20,138 nucleotides of DNA, taken from the IMG/VR virus record IMGVR_UViG_3300015242_000048, positions 1 to 20,138 of that record, one strand, 5' to 3'. Below, piece by piece: positions 1 through 7,030 of this stretch. Position numbers and translations under genes: made by a program. The notes below the pieces were generated by a model, which worked only from the letters and a program-made list of their open reading frames with translations, searched no databases and was not told the origin of the DNA. Positions within the stretch are counted from its first letter, which is position 1. Each line of letters begins with the position of its first letter. The DNA comes from a virus.

Positions 1-1
1 G

Positions 2-1015
2 GATTTTCTATGGAATATGAGTTGTCCTATTTGTGGAGATTCCAAACGACGCAAGCACGTGGCTCGCGGGTATGTTTATCGGAAAGGCGACAAGCTGAAC
101 TATGATTGCAAGAATTGTGGTTCTGGCATGTCAGCGAAAAATTTCATCAAACATATTGATCCGGAATTATACCGAGAGATGCAACTTGAATTGTTTGCTC
201 CAGTTAAACATTATGAATCTGTCTCGATACCTAAGGTTGATCGTCCTGTTATCAACGATAAAATCAGTCCATTTGATGGATTGATCAAGATTGTAGATCT
301 TCCTAAGAATCATTTCTGTCGAAAATTTGTTGAGGATCGATATATCCCGCAACATGCGATGGAAGATTTGTATTTCACACCGCACTTCTATTCATGGTGT
401 GGTGATGTGTTGCCCGGTCGTTACAAGATTCCAAAAAATAAACAAGATGATGAACCACGTCTTGTGATCCCAATGAGGAACCTGAAAGGCGAGATTACCT
501 CTTTTCAGGGTAGACAACTTAAGGGTGAGGATAGGGGACAGAAATATGTGTTCCTTGCTCTGACCAAGGATGAGCCACTGATATGGGGATTGAACAATAT
601 TGATCCCGAGAGAAAAATTTATGTGTTTGAAGGTCCCATCGATGCAATGTTTATTCCCAATGCAATTGCATGTGGTGGAAGTGATTTGGCGGCTTCTATA
701 TCACGTCTTTCGATCCCAAAGGACCGATTCGTCATTGTCTATGACAATGAGCCCAGAAATGCAAATACAATTGCTAAGATTGAAAAAGCAATTCAATACG
801 GTTTTAGCGTGTGTTTATGGCCTACCCTAAATGAGAAAGATGTCAATGATATGGTTAAGAAATTGATAAAAAACGGTCTTTCTGAAGCTTGTCAATATAT
901 TTTTGCAAAAATCAATCAAGGAATCTATACTGGGGTCGGCGCTACTGTTGCGCTTTCTTCATGGAAGAGGACTAATAATGGCGATATCTCCAGATCGAAA
1001 AGCACTCACCACTAG
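2..1015 (+). CDS. T4 gp61-type DNA primase (5' end outside window)
   Basis: Primase that would synthesise RNA primers for lagging-strand replication with the phage helicase. The reading frame is open to the window edge. The first internal ATG (17) lies directly before the zinc-finger motif CPICGDS, where T4 gp61 still has about 30 residues upstream, so the true start is probably outside the window. Visible parts: an N-terminal zinc ribbon (CPIC then DCKNC about 30 residues later), a conserved HIDPELYRE stretch as in gp61, and a C-terminal TOPRIM core with YVFEGPIDAMF, then VYDNEPRN and KDVNDM. Length after the ATG is 332 aa, close to T4 gp61. The 3' end overlaps the next gene. Assignment is by recognised motif order. 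Confidence 0.9.
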   Translation, partial: DFLWNMSCPICGDSKRRKHVARGYVYRKGDKLNYDCKNCGSGMSAKNFIKHIDPELYREMQLELFAPVKHYESVSIPKVDRPVINDKISPFDGLIKIVDLPKNHFCRKFVEDRYIPQHAMEDLYFTPHFYSWCGDVLPGRYKIPKNKQDDEPRLVIPMRNLKGEITSFQGRQLKGEDRGQKYVFLALTKDEPLIWGLNNIDPERKIYVFEGPIDAMFIPNAIACGGSDLAASISRLSIPKDRFVIVYDNEPRNANTIAKIEKAIQYGFSVCLWPTLNEKDVNDMVKKLIKNGLSEACQYIFAKINQGIYTGVGATVALSSWKRTNNGDISRSKSTHH

Positions 1016-1160
1016 AATCCACAAATCTTTGTGGCAGAGGATCAAAACAAGAGCAGATAAAAATCATACGCGTCTCTCAAAAGAGACAGAGATACTTTTG
1101 ATTAAGGCACTAGAAATTGTCGAAGATGAAGAGAAGGGTCTAGTAAATAAAGTGGCCTGA
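978..1160 (+). CDS. Small ribbon-helix-helix (Arc-like) DNA-binding protein
   Basis: A 60-aa basic protein with the pattern of an Arc/MetJ-type ribbon-helix-helix repressor. A short beta-strand stretch (ALTTRIHKSLWQRIKTRA) is followed by two helices containing LSKETEILLIKALE. Such proteins dimerise and bind operators through the strand. I chose the ATG at 978 because GAAGAGG lies 8 bases upstream and the downstream sequence is the whole RHH domain. An in-frame upstream extension exists but falls inside the primase gene and looks non-native. The gene overlaps the primase 3' end by 38 bases and lies just before the ribonucleotide reductase leader with its inverted repeat, so an autoregulatory or RNR-regulatory role is possible but inferred. 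Confidence 0.75.
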   Translation: MAISPDRKALTTRIHKSLWQRIKTRADKNHTRLSKETEILLIKALEIVEDEEKGLVNKVA

Positions 1161-1162
1161 AC

Positions 1163-1169
1163 ATAAATA
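1163..1169 (+). promoter_or_regulatory. Candidate T4-type late promoter box ATAAATA
   Basis: ATAAATA in the 65-base gap before the ribonucleotide reductase gene, ending 56 bases before the ATG. It matches the TATAAATA/NATAAATA core bound by gp55-type sigma factors and has no -35-like hexamer at the usual distance. It is less certain than the boxes at 10838 and 18087, because reductase genes are usually not late and the box overlaps the left arm of an inverted repeat. Confidence 0.4.
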
Positions 1170-1211
1170 GGTTCAATACGATCATTCATCCAAAATCATG
1201 TTGAACCTATT
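1166..1211 (+). repeat. Perfect 11-bp inverted repeat in the RNR leader
   Basis: AATAGGTTCAA (1166-1176) and its exact complement TTGAACCTATT (1201-1211) flank a 24-base loop. The right arm ends just before the Shine-Dalgarno sequence GAGGAG of the ribonucleotide reductase gene (ATG at 1226). As RNA it would form an 11-bp hairpin abutting the ribosome-binding site. As DNA it could be an operator, for example for the ribbon-helix-helix protein encoded just upstream. Which of the two is not decided by the sequence. Confidence 0.7.
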
Positions 1212-1225
1212 GAGGAGCGACGAAA

Positions 1226-3547
1226 ATGTCGAATGCTATTGCTGTCCGCAAATTATATCCCGGTCTCGGTCAGGCAGTAGCAGAAAGAACTGTTCTTCGG
1301 AAAAATGAGGATGGTTCCTTCGAAACATGGGGAGACGTGGCACAGCGAGTTGCTATGGGTAACTCGCTGCTGTCGTCTGATGCAGGACATGCATTAGATG
1401 AATATTTGCTATTAAACAAGCATATTGCTCAAGCATCGATCCTGATGTCGGGCCGCCATCTCCAACATGGTGATGAAACCCAACCGAATCGTACCCAAGA
1501 AATTTTTACAAATTGTTCCACTGCGGCGGCCTCTTATACGCTTTTCTATTTGCTACTCAATGGTTCTGGTGTTGGCCGTTGTTATGATGATGATCTGATT
1601 CTCATCAATTGGGATAATGCCCCGAATCTTCGTGTGGTTCTTTCCAATAAACATCCTGATTTCGATTGGTCAGCACATGAAGATGTGCGCGATGCTGAGC
1701 ACAAGTATGGTATCGATTCCAAAAATGTAATGTGGTTCCGTGTGCCAGATACCCGTGAAGGATGGGCGCAGGCATTGGAAGTATGGGAGAATGCGGCTTT
1801 CGAAAAAATCCATAAAGACAAAATGTTGATTTTGGATTTCTCTAAAATACGTGCCCGTGGTTTGCCCATTGGAGGAATGCAGAATCGACCATCATCGGGA
1901 CCTGTACCCTTGATGAATGCCTTCATGAAGGCGGCATCACTCAAGGGTTCTGATCTATCGCCATGGAAGCAGGCGATGTATGTTGATCACTATTTCTCTG
2001 AATGTGTGTTGGTTGGGGGTGCACGTCGTGCTGCTCGCATGTCAACCAAAATTTGGACAGATCCTGAAATCGTGGATTTCGTGCGTGTCAAGCGACCCAT
2101 TGAATTTCATGGATTATCAGCCGAACAGGTGATTGAATATCGCAAGACAAAGCAACCATTCAGTTTCCTGTGGTCATCGAATAATTCAGTTGCTGTTGAT
2201 GCTGAATTCTGGATGTTTCTCGACATCAAGCGTAATGATGAGAAGTATGGTTCATCACTGGCCAAGCATGCCCGGAAGGTGTGGAAGGAAATTATTGCTT
2301 GTTCATATGCCGATGGCACGGGAGAACCCGGTTTTCTTAATGTTGATATGCTTCATCGTAATGATGATGGATGGGACAAACTGATCAAAGAAACTTATGC
2401 TGGATCAAAGAAATATCATATCCGTGAAGAGACAGAACTTCTGATGTCGCGGCTGGCCAAGCGAGCCAAGCGCAAGAAGTACAATATGATCGTCAATCCT
2501 TGTGGTGAAGTGGCACTGTCAGTTCTGGGTGGCTATTGTGTGATCGCCGATGTTGTTCCCTATTTCTGTGAAACGCTTGATGAAGCAGAAGAAGCTTTCC
2601 GGGTTGCTGCGCGAGCATTGATTCGAGTAAATACGATGGATTCGTTTTACCGACTTGAAGTGCAGCGTACCAATCGCATAGGCGTTGGTATGACAGGGGT
2701 CCATGAATTTGCATGGAAGTTTTTCAAGATTGGTTTCCGAGATATGATCAATCCTGATTTTGAGAAGTATGCGACCATGGAGGAAGGCTGGGAAAATAAT
2801 CCTGATTCTGATCCGAGAGTTCGTGCTGCGTCATTTTGGCGAACCATGGAAAGATTCAATATGGCTGTCAAGGATGAAGCAGATCTATATGCCAATAAAT
2901 TGGGTGTTACTGTTCCTCATACCATGACTACGATCAAGCCCGCTGGAACCACGTCTAAGCTGTTTGGCCTGACCGAAGGATGGCACCTTCCTGCCATGCG
3001 ATATTACCTGCGTTGGGTTCAATTCCGTTCTGATGACCCACTGGTGGCCTCCTATGGGGCATTGGGATATCCGACGCGTGCCCTGAAAACCTATGAGGGG
3101 ACCACAATTGTGGGTTTTCCAACGGCACCCTTGATTTCCACATTGGGAATGGGGGATAAGATGGTAACCGCTGCTGAAGCCACTCCGGAAGAACAATATC
3201 GCTGGCTACAGCTTGGGGAACGTCACTGGATTATCGGCATTGGTGAGGATCGCGGTAATCAGATCTCATACACTTTGAAGTATGATCCAACCATAGTTGA
3301 TTCAAAGCAGTTTGCTGAGATGATCCGTAAGTATCAGAAGACCGTGCGTGCATGTTCAGTCATGCCGCAAGAGCAACAATCATCATTTGAATATCTCCCT
3401 GAGGAGATGATAGATAGGATTCGTTATGAAGAAATCTCGCACTCAATCAAAGAAATTGTCAAAGAAGACATCTCAAAAGAGCATCTTGAATGTACGTCGG
3501 GGGCCTGTCCGACAGACTTCCGCGAAAACGAAGAAACAACAACCTAA
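1226..3547 (+). CDS. nrdJ: Class II (adenosylcobalamin-dependent) ribonucleotide reductase
   Basis: A 773-aa monomeric B12-dependent reductase that converts ribonucleotides to deoxyribonucleotides for phage DNA synthesis. The core motif NPCGE (residues 424-428) supplies the Asn, radical Cys and Glu of the family. C97 in FTNCSTA and C438 fit the active-site disulfide pair. The C-terminal CTSGAC (C756 and C761, five apart) matches the re-reducing cysteine pair of the Lactobacillus leichmannii enzyme. The length fits that monomeric type. The start at 1226 has GAGGAG nearby. T4 itself uses class I NrdAB, so this is an oxygen-independent alternative relying on host cobalamin. Leader elements at 1163-1211 may control it. 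Confidence 0.92.
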   Translation: MSNAIAVRKLYPGLGQAVAERTVLRKNEDGSFETWGDVAQRVAMGNSLLSSDAGHALDEYLLLNKHIAQASILMSGRHLQHGDETQPNRTQEIFTNCSTAAASYTLFYLLLNGSGVGRCYDDDLILINWDNAPNLRVVLSNKHPDFDWSAHEDVRDAEHKYGIDSKNVMWFRVPDTREGWAQALEVWENAAFEKIHKDKMLILDFSKIRARGLPIGGMQNRPSSGPVPLMNAFMKAASLKGSDLSPWKQAMYVDHYFSECVLVGGARRAARMSTKIWTDPEIVDFVRVKRPIEFHGLSAEQVIEYRKTKQPFSFLWSSNNSVAVDAEFWMFLDIKRNDEKYGSSLAKHARKVWKEIIACSYADGTGEPGFLNVDMLHRNDDGWDKLIKETYAGSKKYHIREETELLMSRLAKRAKRKKYNMIVNPCGEVALSVLGGYCVIADVVPYFCETLDEAEEAFRVAARALIRVNTMDSFYRLEVQRTNRIGVGMTGVHEFAWKFFKIGFRDMINPDFEKYATMEEGWENNPDSDPRVRAASFWRTMERFNMAVKDEADLYANKLGVTVPHTMTTIKPAGTTSKLFGLTEGWHLPAMRYYLRWVQFRSDDPLVASYGALGYPTRALKTYEGTTIVGFPTAPLISTLGMGDKMVTAAEATPEEQYRWLQLGERHWIIGIGEDRGNQISYTLKYDPTIVDSKQFAEMIRKYQKTVRACSVMPQEQQSSFEYLPEEMIDRIRYEEISHSIKEIVKEDISKEHLECTSGACPTDFRENEETTT

Positions 3548-3575
3548 GATTCCCGATGCCGTTACCGAGCGAAAT

Positions 3576-3815
3576 ATGGATGATAATCCTTATTCTCTCG
3601 ATGAGGGGCGGGTTGCAGAATGGCTGGTAAAATTGAGTGGCGATATGGTGGGTGGCGGACCAGATCCCATCGGATTTCTTTTATCTTCCTATGAATATTT
3701 GATCATGGAACGTAAGGAACTAAAACAACATATCGCTGCCTTGCAACTCGATAATGATCGTCTACATACATTGATGGTCAATTATCAGAATGAGACTGAG
3801 CAGAATGTACAATGA
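3576..3815 (+). CDS. Conserved phage protein of unknown function with C-terminal coiled coil
   Basis: A 79-aa protein from the ATG at 3576. An acidic N-terminal half (DEGRVAEWLVKLSGDM) precedes a heptad-like helix rich in L, E and K (about residues 40-75) that probably forms a coiled coil. No enzyme motif is visible. The same frame is open back to an ATG at 3426, preceded by AGGAT at good spacing, which would add 50 very Lys/Arg-rich residues and overlap the reductase tail by 122 bases. The ATG at 3576 has only a weak ribosome-binding site, so the start is unsettled. The 3' end overlaps the FkbM-type gene. Confidence 0.6.
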   Translation: MDDNPYSLDEGRVAEWLVKLSGDMVGGGPDPIGFLLSSYEYLIMERKELKQHIAALQLDNDRLHTLMVNYQNETEQNVQ

Positions 3816-4419
3816 AAGCTTCGTAAATATGCAAATCGATGCGTTGGAAAAACGCATTGGTGGTATCGCCATCGAGTTGGGCGCCAATCATGGCATGCAT
3901 ACTCGCAAGATCGCTGAAAAGTTCGATACTGTTTATGCCTTTGAACCTCATCCCGACAACATCAAGGTCCTACAAGGCGCTATCAAACATTATCCACATG
4001 TTGAAGTAATTGAAGCGGCAGTAGTGCCAGTTCCCGGCAAGGTGAAACTATATAATTGTCCCAATCCGGGTGGTCACACTATTTCTGAAGATGTCATGGG
4101 TCATCGGATCTGGGGTCACAATCCAGATTCCTATCATGAAGTGCAGGGAATTGTGCTTGATGATTTTTGTCGAAACAGGAAGATCTCATTTCTTAAATCT
4201 GACATAGAGGGTGCAGAAAATACGATATTTGATGGTGCTATCGAGACTCTTAAGAACAACAAGATGGATATCCTGATTGAAATTCATCGTTTTGTTGATT
4301 GTGATAGACTCTTCAAATTTTTTACTGATCTAGGATATCAGATTTTTGATATCGATGGAATTGGTAGGCCAACCACCTTTATCGCTGATAATCATTACAT
4401 TGTGACAAATCGGGTGTAG
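3790..4419 (+). CDS. FkbM-family methyltransferase
   Basis: A 209-aa Rossmann-fold SAM-dependent methyltransferase of the FkbM type. The SAM-binding motif IAIELGANHGMHT sits near residues 26-38, followed by the acidic motif II (VYAFEPHPDN). The typical FkbM block VLDDFC and FLKSDIEGAE follows mid-protein, then a C-terminal DILIEIHRF strand. Family members methylate hydroxyl groups of sugars or small molecules, so a role in modifying a glycan, virion or host surface component is plausible here. The substrate cannot be read from sequence. The start overlaps the previous gene, and a second in-frame ATG at 3805 is equally possible. The GNAT gene starts 3 bases after the stop. Confidence 0.85.
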   Translation: MRLSRMYNESFVNMQIDALEKRIGGIAIELGANHGMHTRKIAEKFDTVYAFEPHPDNIKVLQGAIKHYPHVEVIEAAVVPVPGKVKLYNCPNPGGHTISEDVMGHRIWGHNPDSYHEVQGIVLDDFCRNRKISFLKSDIEGAENTIFDGAIETLKNNKMDILIEIHRFVDCDRLFKFFTDLGYQIFDIDGIGRPTTFIADNHYIVTNRV

Positions 4420-4421
4420 GG

Positions 4422-4901
4422 ATGGATGTCCGCATTCGTGATATGGAAGCCAACGACATCATCGACTGCATCAAGATTGTTGAGGAGAATTGGGACAAAG
4501 AAATCGGTATTCAGGCTTACCGGGAAATGTGGGAAATGTTTATTAGTAATTCGATTTGGCCCCCACATTATTATGTGGCTACTGATCAAAATGGAAAGAT
4601 ATTGGGATTTGCCGGATTCAAATCGACGTGGCTCATGTCAAATACCTTTGAATTGATCTGGGTGAATATTTCCAAGGATGCACAGAGACAGTCGATAGGA
4701 ACCTTCCTCACCAATGTTCGATTGGAAGAAATCAAAAAAAGAGGAGGAAATTTGGTTCTCCTCATGTCTCAAAAACCTACATTTTTTGAACGATTTGGCT
4801 TCAAAAGTGTTCAAAATCTTGACGGATGGCATCTTATGACATATAAGATGGCACCCATCCAATTAGGACCAGACAATGCCAGACCAGTACTCAAAATTTA
4901 G
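4422..4901 (+). CDS. GNAT-family N-acetyltransferase
   Basis: A 159-aa single-domain GNAT protein. It begins with the usual IRDMEANDIIDCIKIV beta-alpha segment. The middle has the strand GKILGFAGF and the strand FELIWVNISKDAQRQSIGT, whose QRQSIGT occupies the place of the acetyl-CoA pyrophosphate loop (family pattern Q/RxxGxG/A; the second Gly appears replaced). The C-terminal PTFFERFGFKSV matches the common FYxKxGF element. It should transfer an acyl group from acetyl-CoA to an amine, acceptor unknown. It lies 3 bases after the FkbM-type gene and overlaps the next gene by 26 bases, which suggests co-transcription. Confidence 0.85.
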   Translation: MDVRIRDMEANDIIDCIKIVEENWDKEIGIQAYREMWEMFISNSIWPPHYYVATDQNGKILGFAGFKSTWLMSNTFELIWVNISKDAQRQSIGTFLTNVRLEEIKKRGGNLVLLMSQKPTFFERFGFKSVQNLDGWHLMTYKMAPIQLGPDNARPVLKI

Positions 4902-5223
4902 AGTCGAGCATTTTGATTGTGCTTGCTTCTCGAAGGAGCATTCTATTCGGATGTCGTTTGATCCAAGCGAGGATGACATTCGCTTTCTGGAAATTTGCAT
5001 CGATGTTCATTTTGATCCGGATAGACCATGGTGGCAGCGCCTGTGGCTCGCTGCTAAATACGTGGTAGGTAAGGATACTCATACCTGTAAGGCAGGGTAT
5101 CTTCTGCGACCGGAGGATGAGCCAAGATTCAAGGCATTCTTCCGAGACTATGAATATGTAGTGTGGGTACTGAAGAATAATCCGAAGGGGAAAAATGAAC
5201 CTATCAAAAAGGACGGTGTGTAG
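4876..5223 (+). CDS. Conserved phage protein of unknown function
   Basis: A 115-aa protein starting inside the GNAT gene, with TAGGA placed 8 bases upstream of the ATG. The N-terminal part carries a closely spaced DCACFSKEHSIRM segment, the middle a Trp-rich stretch (DRPWWQRLWLAAKYVVG) and the C-terminus a basic tail. I recognise the general pattern (Cys/His start, then a W-R-W-A-K-Y block) from hypothetical proteins of other phages but know no function. There is no clear membrane segment; the Trp-rich stretch looks amphipathic. The 3' end overlaps the next small gene by 29 bases. Confidence 0.75.
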   Translation: MPDQYSKFRVEHFDCACFSKEHSIRMSFDPSEDDIRFLEICIDVHFDPDRPWWQRLWLAAKYVVGKDTHTCKAGYLLRPEDEPRFKAFFRDYEYVVWVLKNNPKGKNEPIKKDGV

Positions 5224-5344
5224 TCACTGTTCGGGCGAATTCGAAGTTGAGGCATCCGAGGATTATCCGATCATGTTTTGCGCTGGATGTGGCGCTGAAC
5301 TTGAAGAGGACGATGAAGAATTGGATGACAGCGACGAAGAATGA
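5195..5344 (+). CDS. Small zinc-ribbon protein with acidic tail
   Basis: A 49-aa protein. Two CxxC knuckles, CSHC (residues 9-12) and CAGC (29-32), form a probable zinc ribbon, followed by a strongly acidic C-terminus (13 of the last 15 residues are Asp or Glu). The ATG at 5195 has a strong Shine-Dalgarno GAAGGGG a few bases upstream and lies within the end of the preceding gene. Zinc ribbons with acidic tails often bind proteins or nucleic acids in the transcription machinery; a specific role is not readable here. The GIY-YIG-like gene starts 8 bases after the stop. Confidence 0.75.
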   Translation: MNLSKRTVCSHCSGEFEVEASEDYPIMFCAGCGAELEEDDEELDDSDEE

Positions 5345-5352
5345 TTTACTAG

Positions 5353-5766
5353 ATGACTTGGCTATTCGGGGGGAAGCCGGTTACTGAAGAGACGATTGAA
5401 GGTCACTTCGCTTTCACATACATCATCACCAATAAAATTAATGGGCGAAAATATATTGGCAAGAAGATACTGACATTCGCCAAGACACGCAAGCCGCTTA
5501 AGGGCAGACTTCGCAAACGTCGCTCCCGAGTAGCATCAGACTGGCAAACCTACTATGGTTCAAACAAGGAACTATGTGAGGATGTCAAAAAGCATGGTTC
5601 TGAAAATTTCGAACGCGAGATCATCCGATTTTGTCAAACCAAGTCAGAAGCTTCCTATTATGAAGCCAAACTTCAATTCGATTTTGATGCCATCCTGAGT
5701 GATTCATACTATAATTCGTGGATCGCCGTTAAAGTGCATCGAAATCGATCCCTTGACAAATCCTGA
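5353..5766 (+). CDS. GIY-YIG-like nuclease-type protein
   Basis: A 137-aa protein with the N-terminal pattern of a Seg/GIY-YIG nuclease domain. FTYIITNKINGRKYIGKK (about residues 24-41) contains the YIG element, with TYI in place of GIY. A basic block KGRLRKRRSRVASDW, then YYGSN and an ENFEREII helix-strand follow, and YYEAKLQFDFD supplies a glutamate where the catalytic Glu is expected. Similar free-standing proteins are common in T4-like phages and may be homing-type or repair nucleases. No intron or insertion scar is visible around it. A TTGACA promoter for the next gene overlaps its 3' end. Confidence 0.7.
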   Translation: MTWLFGGKPVTEETIEGHFAFTYIITNKINGRKYIGKKILTFAKTRKPLKGRLRKRRSRVASDWQTYYGSNKELCEDVKKHGSENFEREIIRFCQTKSEASYYEAKLQFDFDAILSDSYYNSWIAVKVHRNRSLDKS

Positions 5767-5780
5767 TCGGTTCCTAGATA
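5753..5780 (+). promoter_or_regulatory. sigma70-like promoter for the small winged-helix gene
   Basis: TTGACA at 5753-5758 is followed after 16 bases by TAGATA (5775-5780). The -10 is imperfect, but its TAGA start is shared with the better promoters at 6090 and 17965. It lies at the very end of the GIY-YIG-like gene and would make a leader of about 50 bases for the gene at 5837. That leader contains a short CCCGA/TCGGG stem. Confidence 0.45.
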
Positions 5781-5836
5781 GTGGATCACCCGATGGAAAC
5801 TTCGGGATCATATCAATCATTAGGAGACATTTTGTA

Positions 5837-6034
5837 ATGGCTAATCTTACTGCAACTCAGAAGATGATTAACCTACTGCGCCGTCGTCCTTCGACCGCAC
5901 AGCAGATTGTTAGTCAGTGTGGTTTTGCTTCCCGCTCATCGGTCACTTCTGTGATTGCTTCTCTCCGGGCCAATGGCTATGACATCACTGATGCTGGCCA
6001 GAACAAGGAAGGCCTGAAGCGCTACGCTCTGTAA
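5837..6034 (+). CDS. Small winged-helix-like DNA-binding protein
   Basis: A 65-aa basic protein that fits a minimal helix-turn-helix/winged-helix domain. Helix 1 is TATQKMINLLRRR, then STAQQIVSQCG and SRSSVTSVIASLRANGY as helix-turn-recognition helix, followed by an ITDAGQNKEGLKRYAL wing. The pattern resembles domains that control replacement of one DNA or protein partner, and a regulator role is likely. The ATG at 5837 has AGGAGA 9 bases upstream. It has its own candidate promoter (5753) and an intrinsic terminator (6063), so it is a one-gene transcription unit. Its codons are more GC-rich than its neighbours, which suggests high expression or separate origin. Confidence 0.75.
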   Translation: MANLTATQKMINLLRRRPSTAQQIVSQCGFASRSSVTSVIASLRANGYDITDAGQNKEGLKRYAL

Positions 6035-6062
6035 ACTTGCGTGGGTCGGCCAAGGATGGAAG

Positions 6063-6084
6063 AGGGGCCGGAAGGCCCCTTTTT
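6063..6084 (+). terminator. Intrinsic terminator after the winged-helix gene
   Basis: A 7-bp stem, AGGGGCC with GGCCCCT, closes a GGAA loop and is followed by five T residues. It lies 28 bases after the stop codon at 6034 and immediately before the next promoter, so it insulates the two units. Confidence 0.9.
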
Positions 6085-6089
6085 CTTTG

Positions 6090-6118
6090 TTGACATCGTA
6101 ACCGAATCTGTCTAGATT
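6090..6118 (+). promoter_or_regulatory. sigma70-type promoter driving a gene-less structured stretch
   Basis: Perfect -35 TTGACA (6090-6095), a 17-base spacer and TAGATT (6113-6118, 4 of 6 matches). The predicted start is near 6125. No open reading frame follows on this strand before the convergent endolysin gene, so its product should be a non-coding RNA. Confidence 0.65.
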
Positions 6119-6124
6119 GTTTTT

Positions 6125-6213
6125 TGTGATGAAGGCTGTCCCCCAAAGCCCTCCTTCATTACATCGCGCGGGTGCCTAACCGGGATTAAGCCCCCACTCG
6201 GTGGCATCCGCGC
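6125..6213 (+). ncRNA. Candidate structured small RNA
   Basis: Downstream of the 6090 promoter the sequence folds into two hairpins. The first pairs ATGAAGG (6129-6135) with CCTTCAT (6153-6159). The second is an 11-bp stem (6166-6176 with 6203-6213, one G-U) enclosing a 6-bp inner helix (79-84 with 97-202 of the 6100s, i.e. 6179-6184 with 6197-6202). The loops are C-rich. There is no clear T-run at the 3' end, so the RNA end is uncertain. It lies between convergent genes. The function is unknown; an antisense RNA, a protein-binding RNA or a convergent-gene barrier are all possible. Confidence 0.45.
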
Positions 6214-6263
6214 TTCTCTTATTCGGTTGTCTTCTCGGATGTACAGATGACACCGTTTAAGGG

Positions 6264-7022
6264 TTAGGCCTTATCCCAAGGAAGCGGAAACCATTTTTGC
6301 CGTAATGACTTCGGTGGTTCTGCTGTCTTGGTGTCATTAAGCGCCACAACAGGTCTTTCAGGATCAGGCTTAGGCGGTACCGCTTTGGAATTCAATGGCA
6401 CAATGACATTCGCCGCCTTCCATTTGGCCAACCATGCCTTGCGTTCTGCCAGCCCCACGGTGCCTCCATTTAACTTCTTGGTGACACCAACCACATCATC
6501 TTTGATGGCAAATGGTAGACATCCACAAATAATGAAATCGGCAGCGCCGCATTCGAGAAACAATTTCGGATCATTCACCAATTCTGGATGATTGATTAAA
6601 TCGAGATTCATGCGATCACCTAATCGCGTGTAACCTTCTCGACCAGTGGTTTGTGACGCACCGCGACCACGGAAATTCCAGCCATCATTAGATCCTGTAC
6701 GATTCCCCATACGGCCATTATAGACCTTGTTTGCAAGAGCCTGAGGATTGTGTTCATAGGGCTGAGCAGAAGCCACACTGGGAAAGCGGGATGGCCACAC
6801 CTGTGTCATGCGAGAAGCAGTGTAATTGAGGTTCTCCACCACATCATGCCCGGCACCGCATTCGTGACTGACTTGTGCCATGAAATGTGCAAGCAGAAGC
6901 GGCGTGTTGATTCCATATTTGGCAAACACGGTTGGTGCACTATCAATCATTCCCTGACGAAGGCCCTTGATATATTGATCACCATTGGGCCATAACTTCA
7001 TCAATGTATCTGCGAAATTCAT
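6264..7022 (-). CDS. GH19-family endolysin (peptidoglycan hydrolase)
   Basis: A 252-aa lytic enzyme of the chitinase class I / GH19 lysozyme fold that would cut the glycan strands of host peptidoglycan at lysis. Motifs in order: MAQVSHECGAG (catalytic acid E54), VVENLNYTASRM (second acid E63), then ANKVYNGRMGN and GWNFRGRGASQTTGREGY, which are typical of phage GH19 endolysins. A Pro/Lys-rich C-terminal tail follows from about residue 210. No signal peptide is visible, so export would need a holin such as the one at 9058-9525. On the minus strand it starts 8 bases after the nucleotidyltransferase gene with GGGGGA as ribosome-binding site, forming a two-gene unit. Confidence 0.92.
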   Translation of the reverse strand: MNFADTLMKLWPNGDQYIKGLRQGMIDSAPTVFAKYGINTPLLLAHFMAQVSHECGAGHDVVENLNYTASRMTQVWPSRFPSVASAQPYEHNPQALANKVYNGRMGNRTGSNDGWNFRGRGASQTTGREGYTRLGDRMNLDLINHPELVNDPKLFLECGAADFIICGCLPFAIKDDVVGVTKKLNGGTVGLAERKAWLAKWKAANVIVPLNSKAVPPKPDPERPVVALNDTKTAEPPKSLRQKWFPLPWDKA

Positions 7023-7030
7023 GTTTCCCC

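Noticed and set aside
1582-1944. 120-codon minus-strand frame inside the reductase gene
   Set aside because: It is fully antisense to a well-supported enzyme gene and has no ribosome-binding site or domain.
5054-5060. CTAAATA inside the 4876-5223 gene as another late promoter
   Set aside because: It lies in coding sequence over 130 bases before the next start. It is probably a chance match, like those at 2626, 3821 and 12345.
6129-6159. ATGAAGG/CCTTCAT hairpin as terminator
   Set aside because: The T-run lies before the hairpin on the plus strand and no T-run follows it on either strand.
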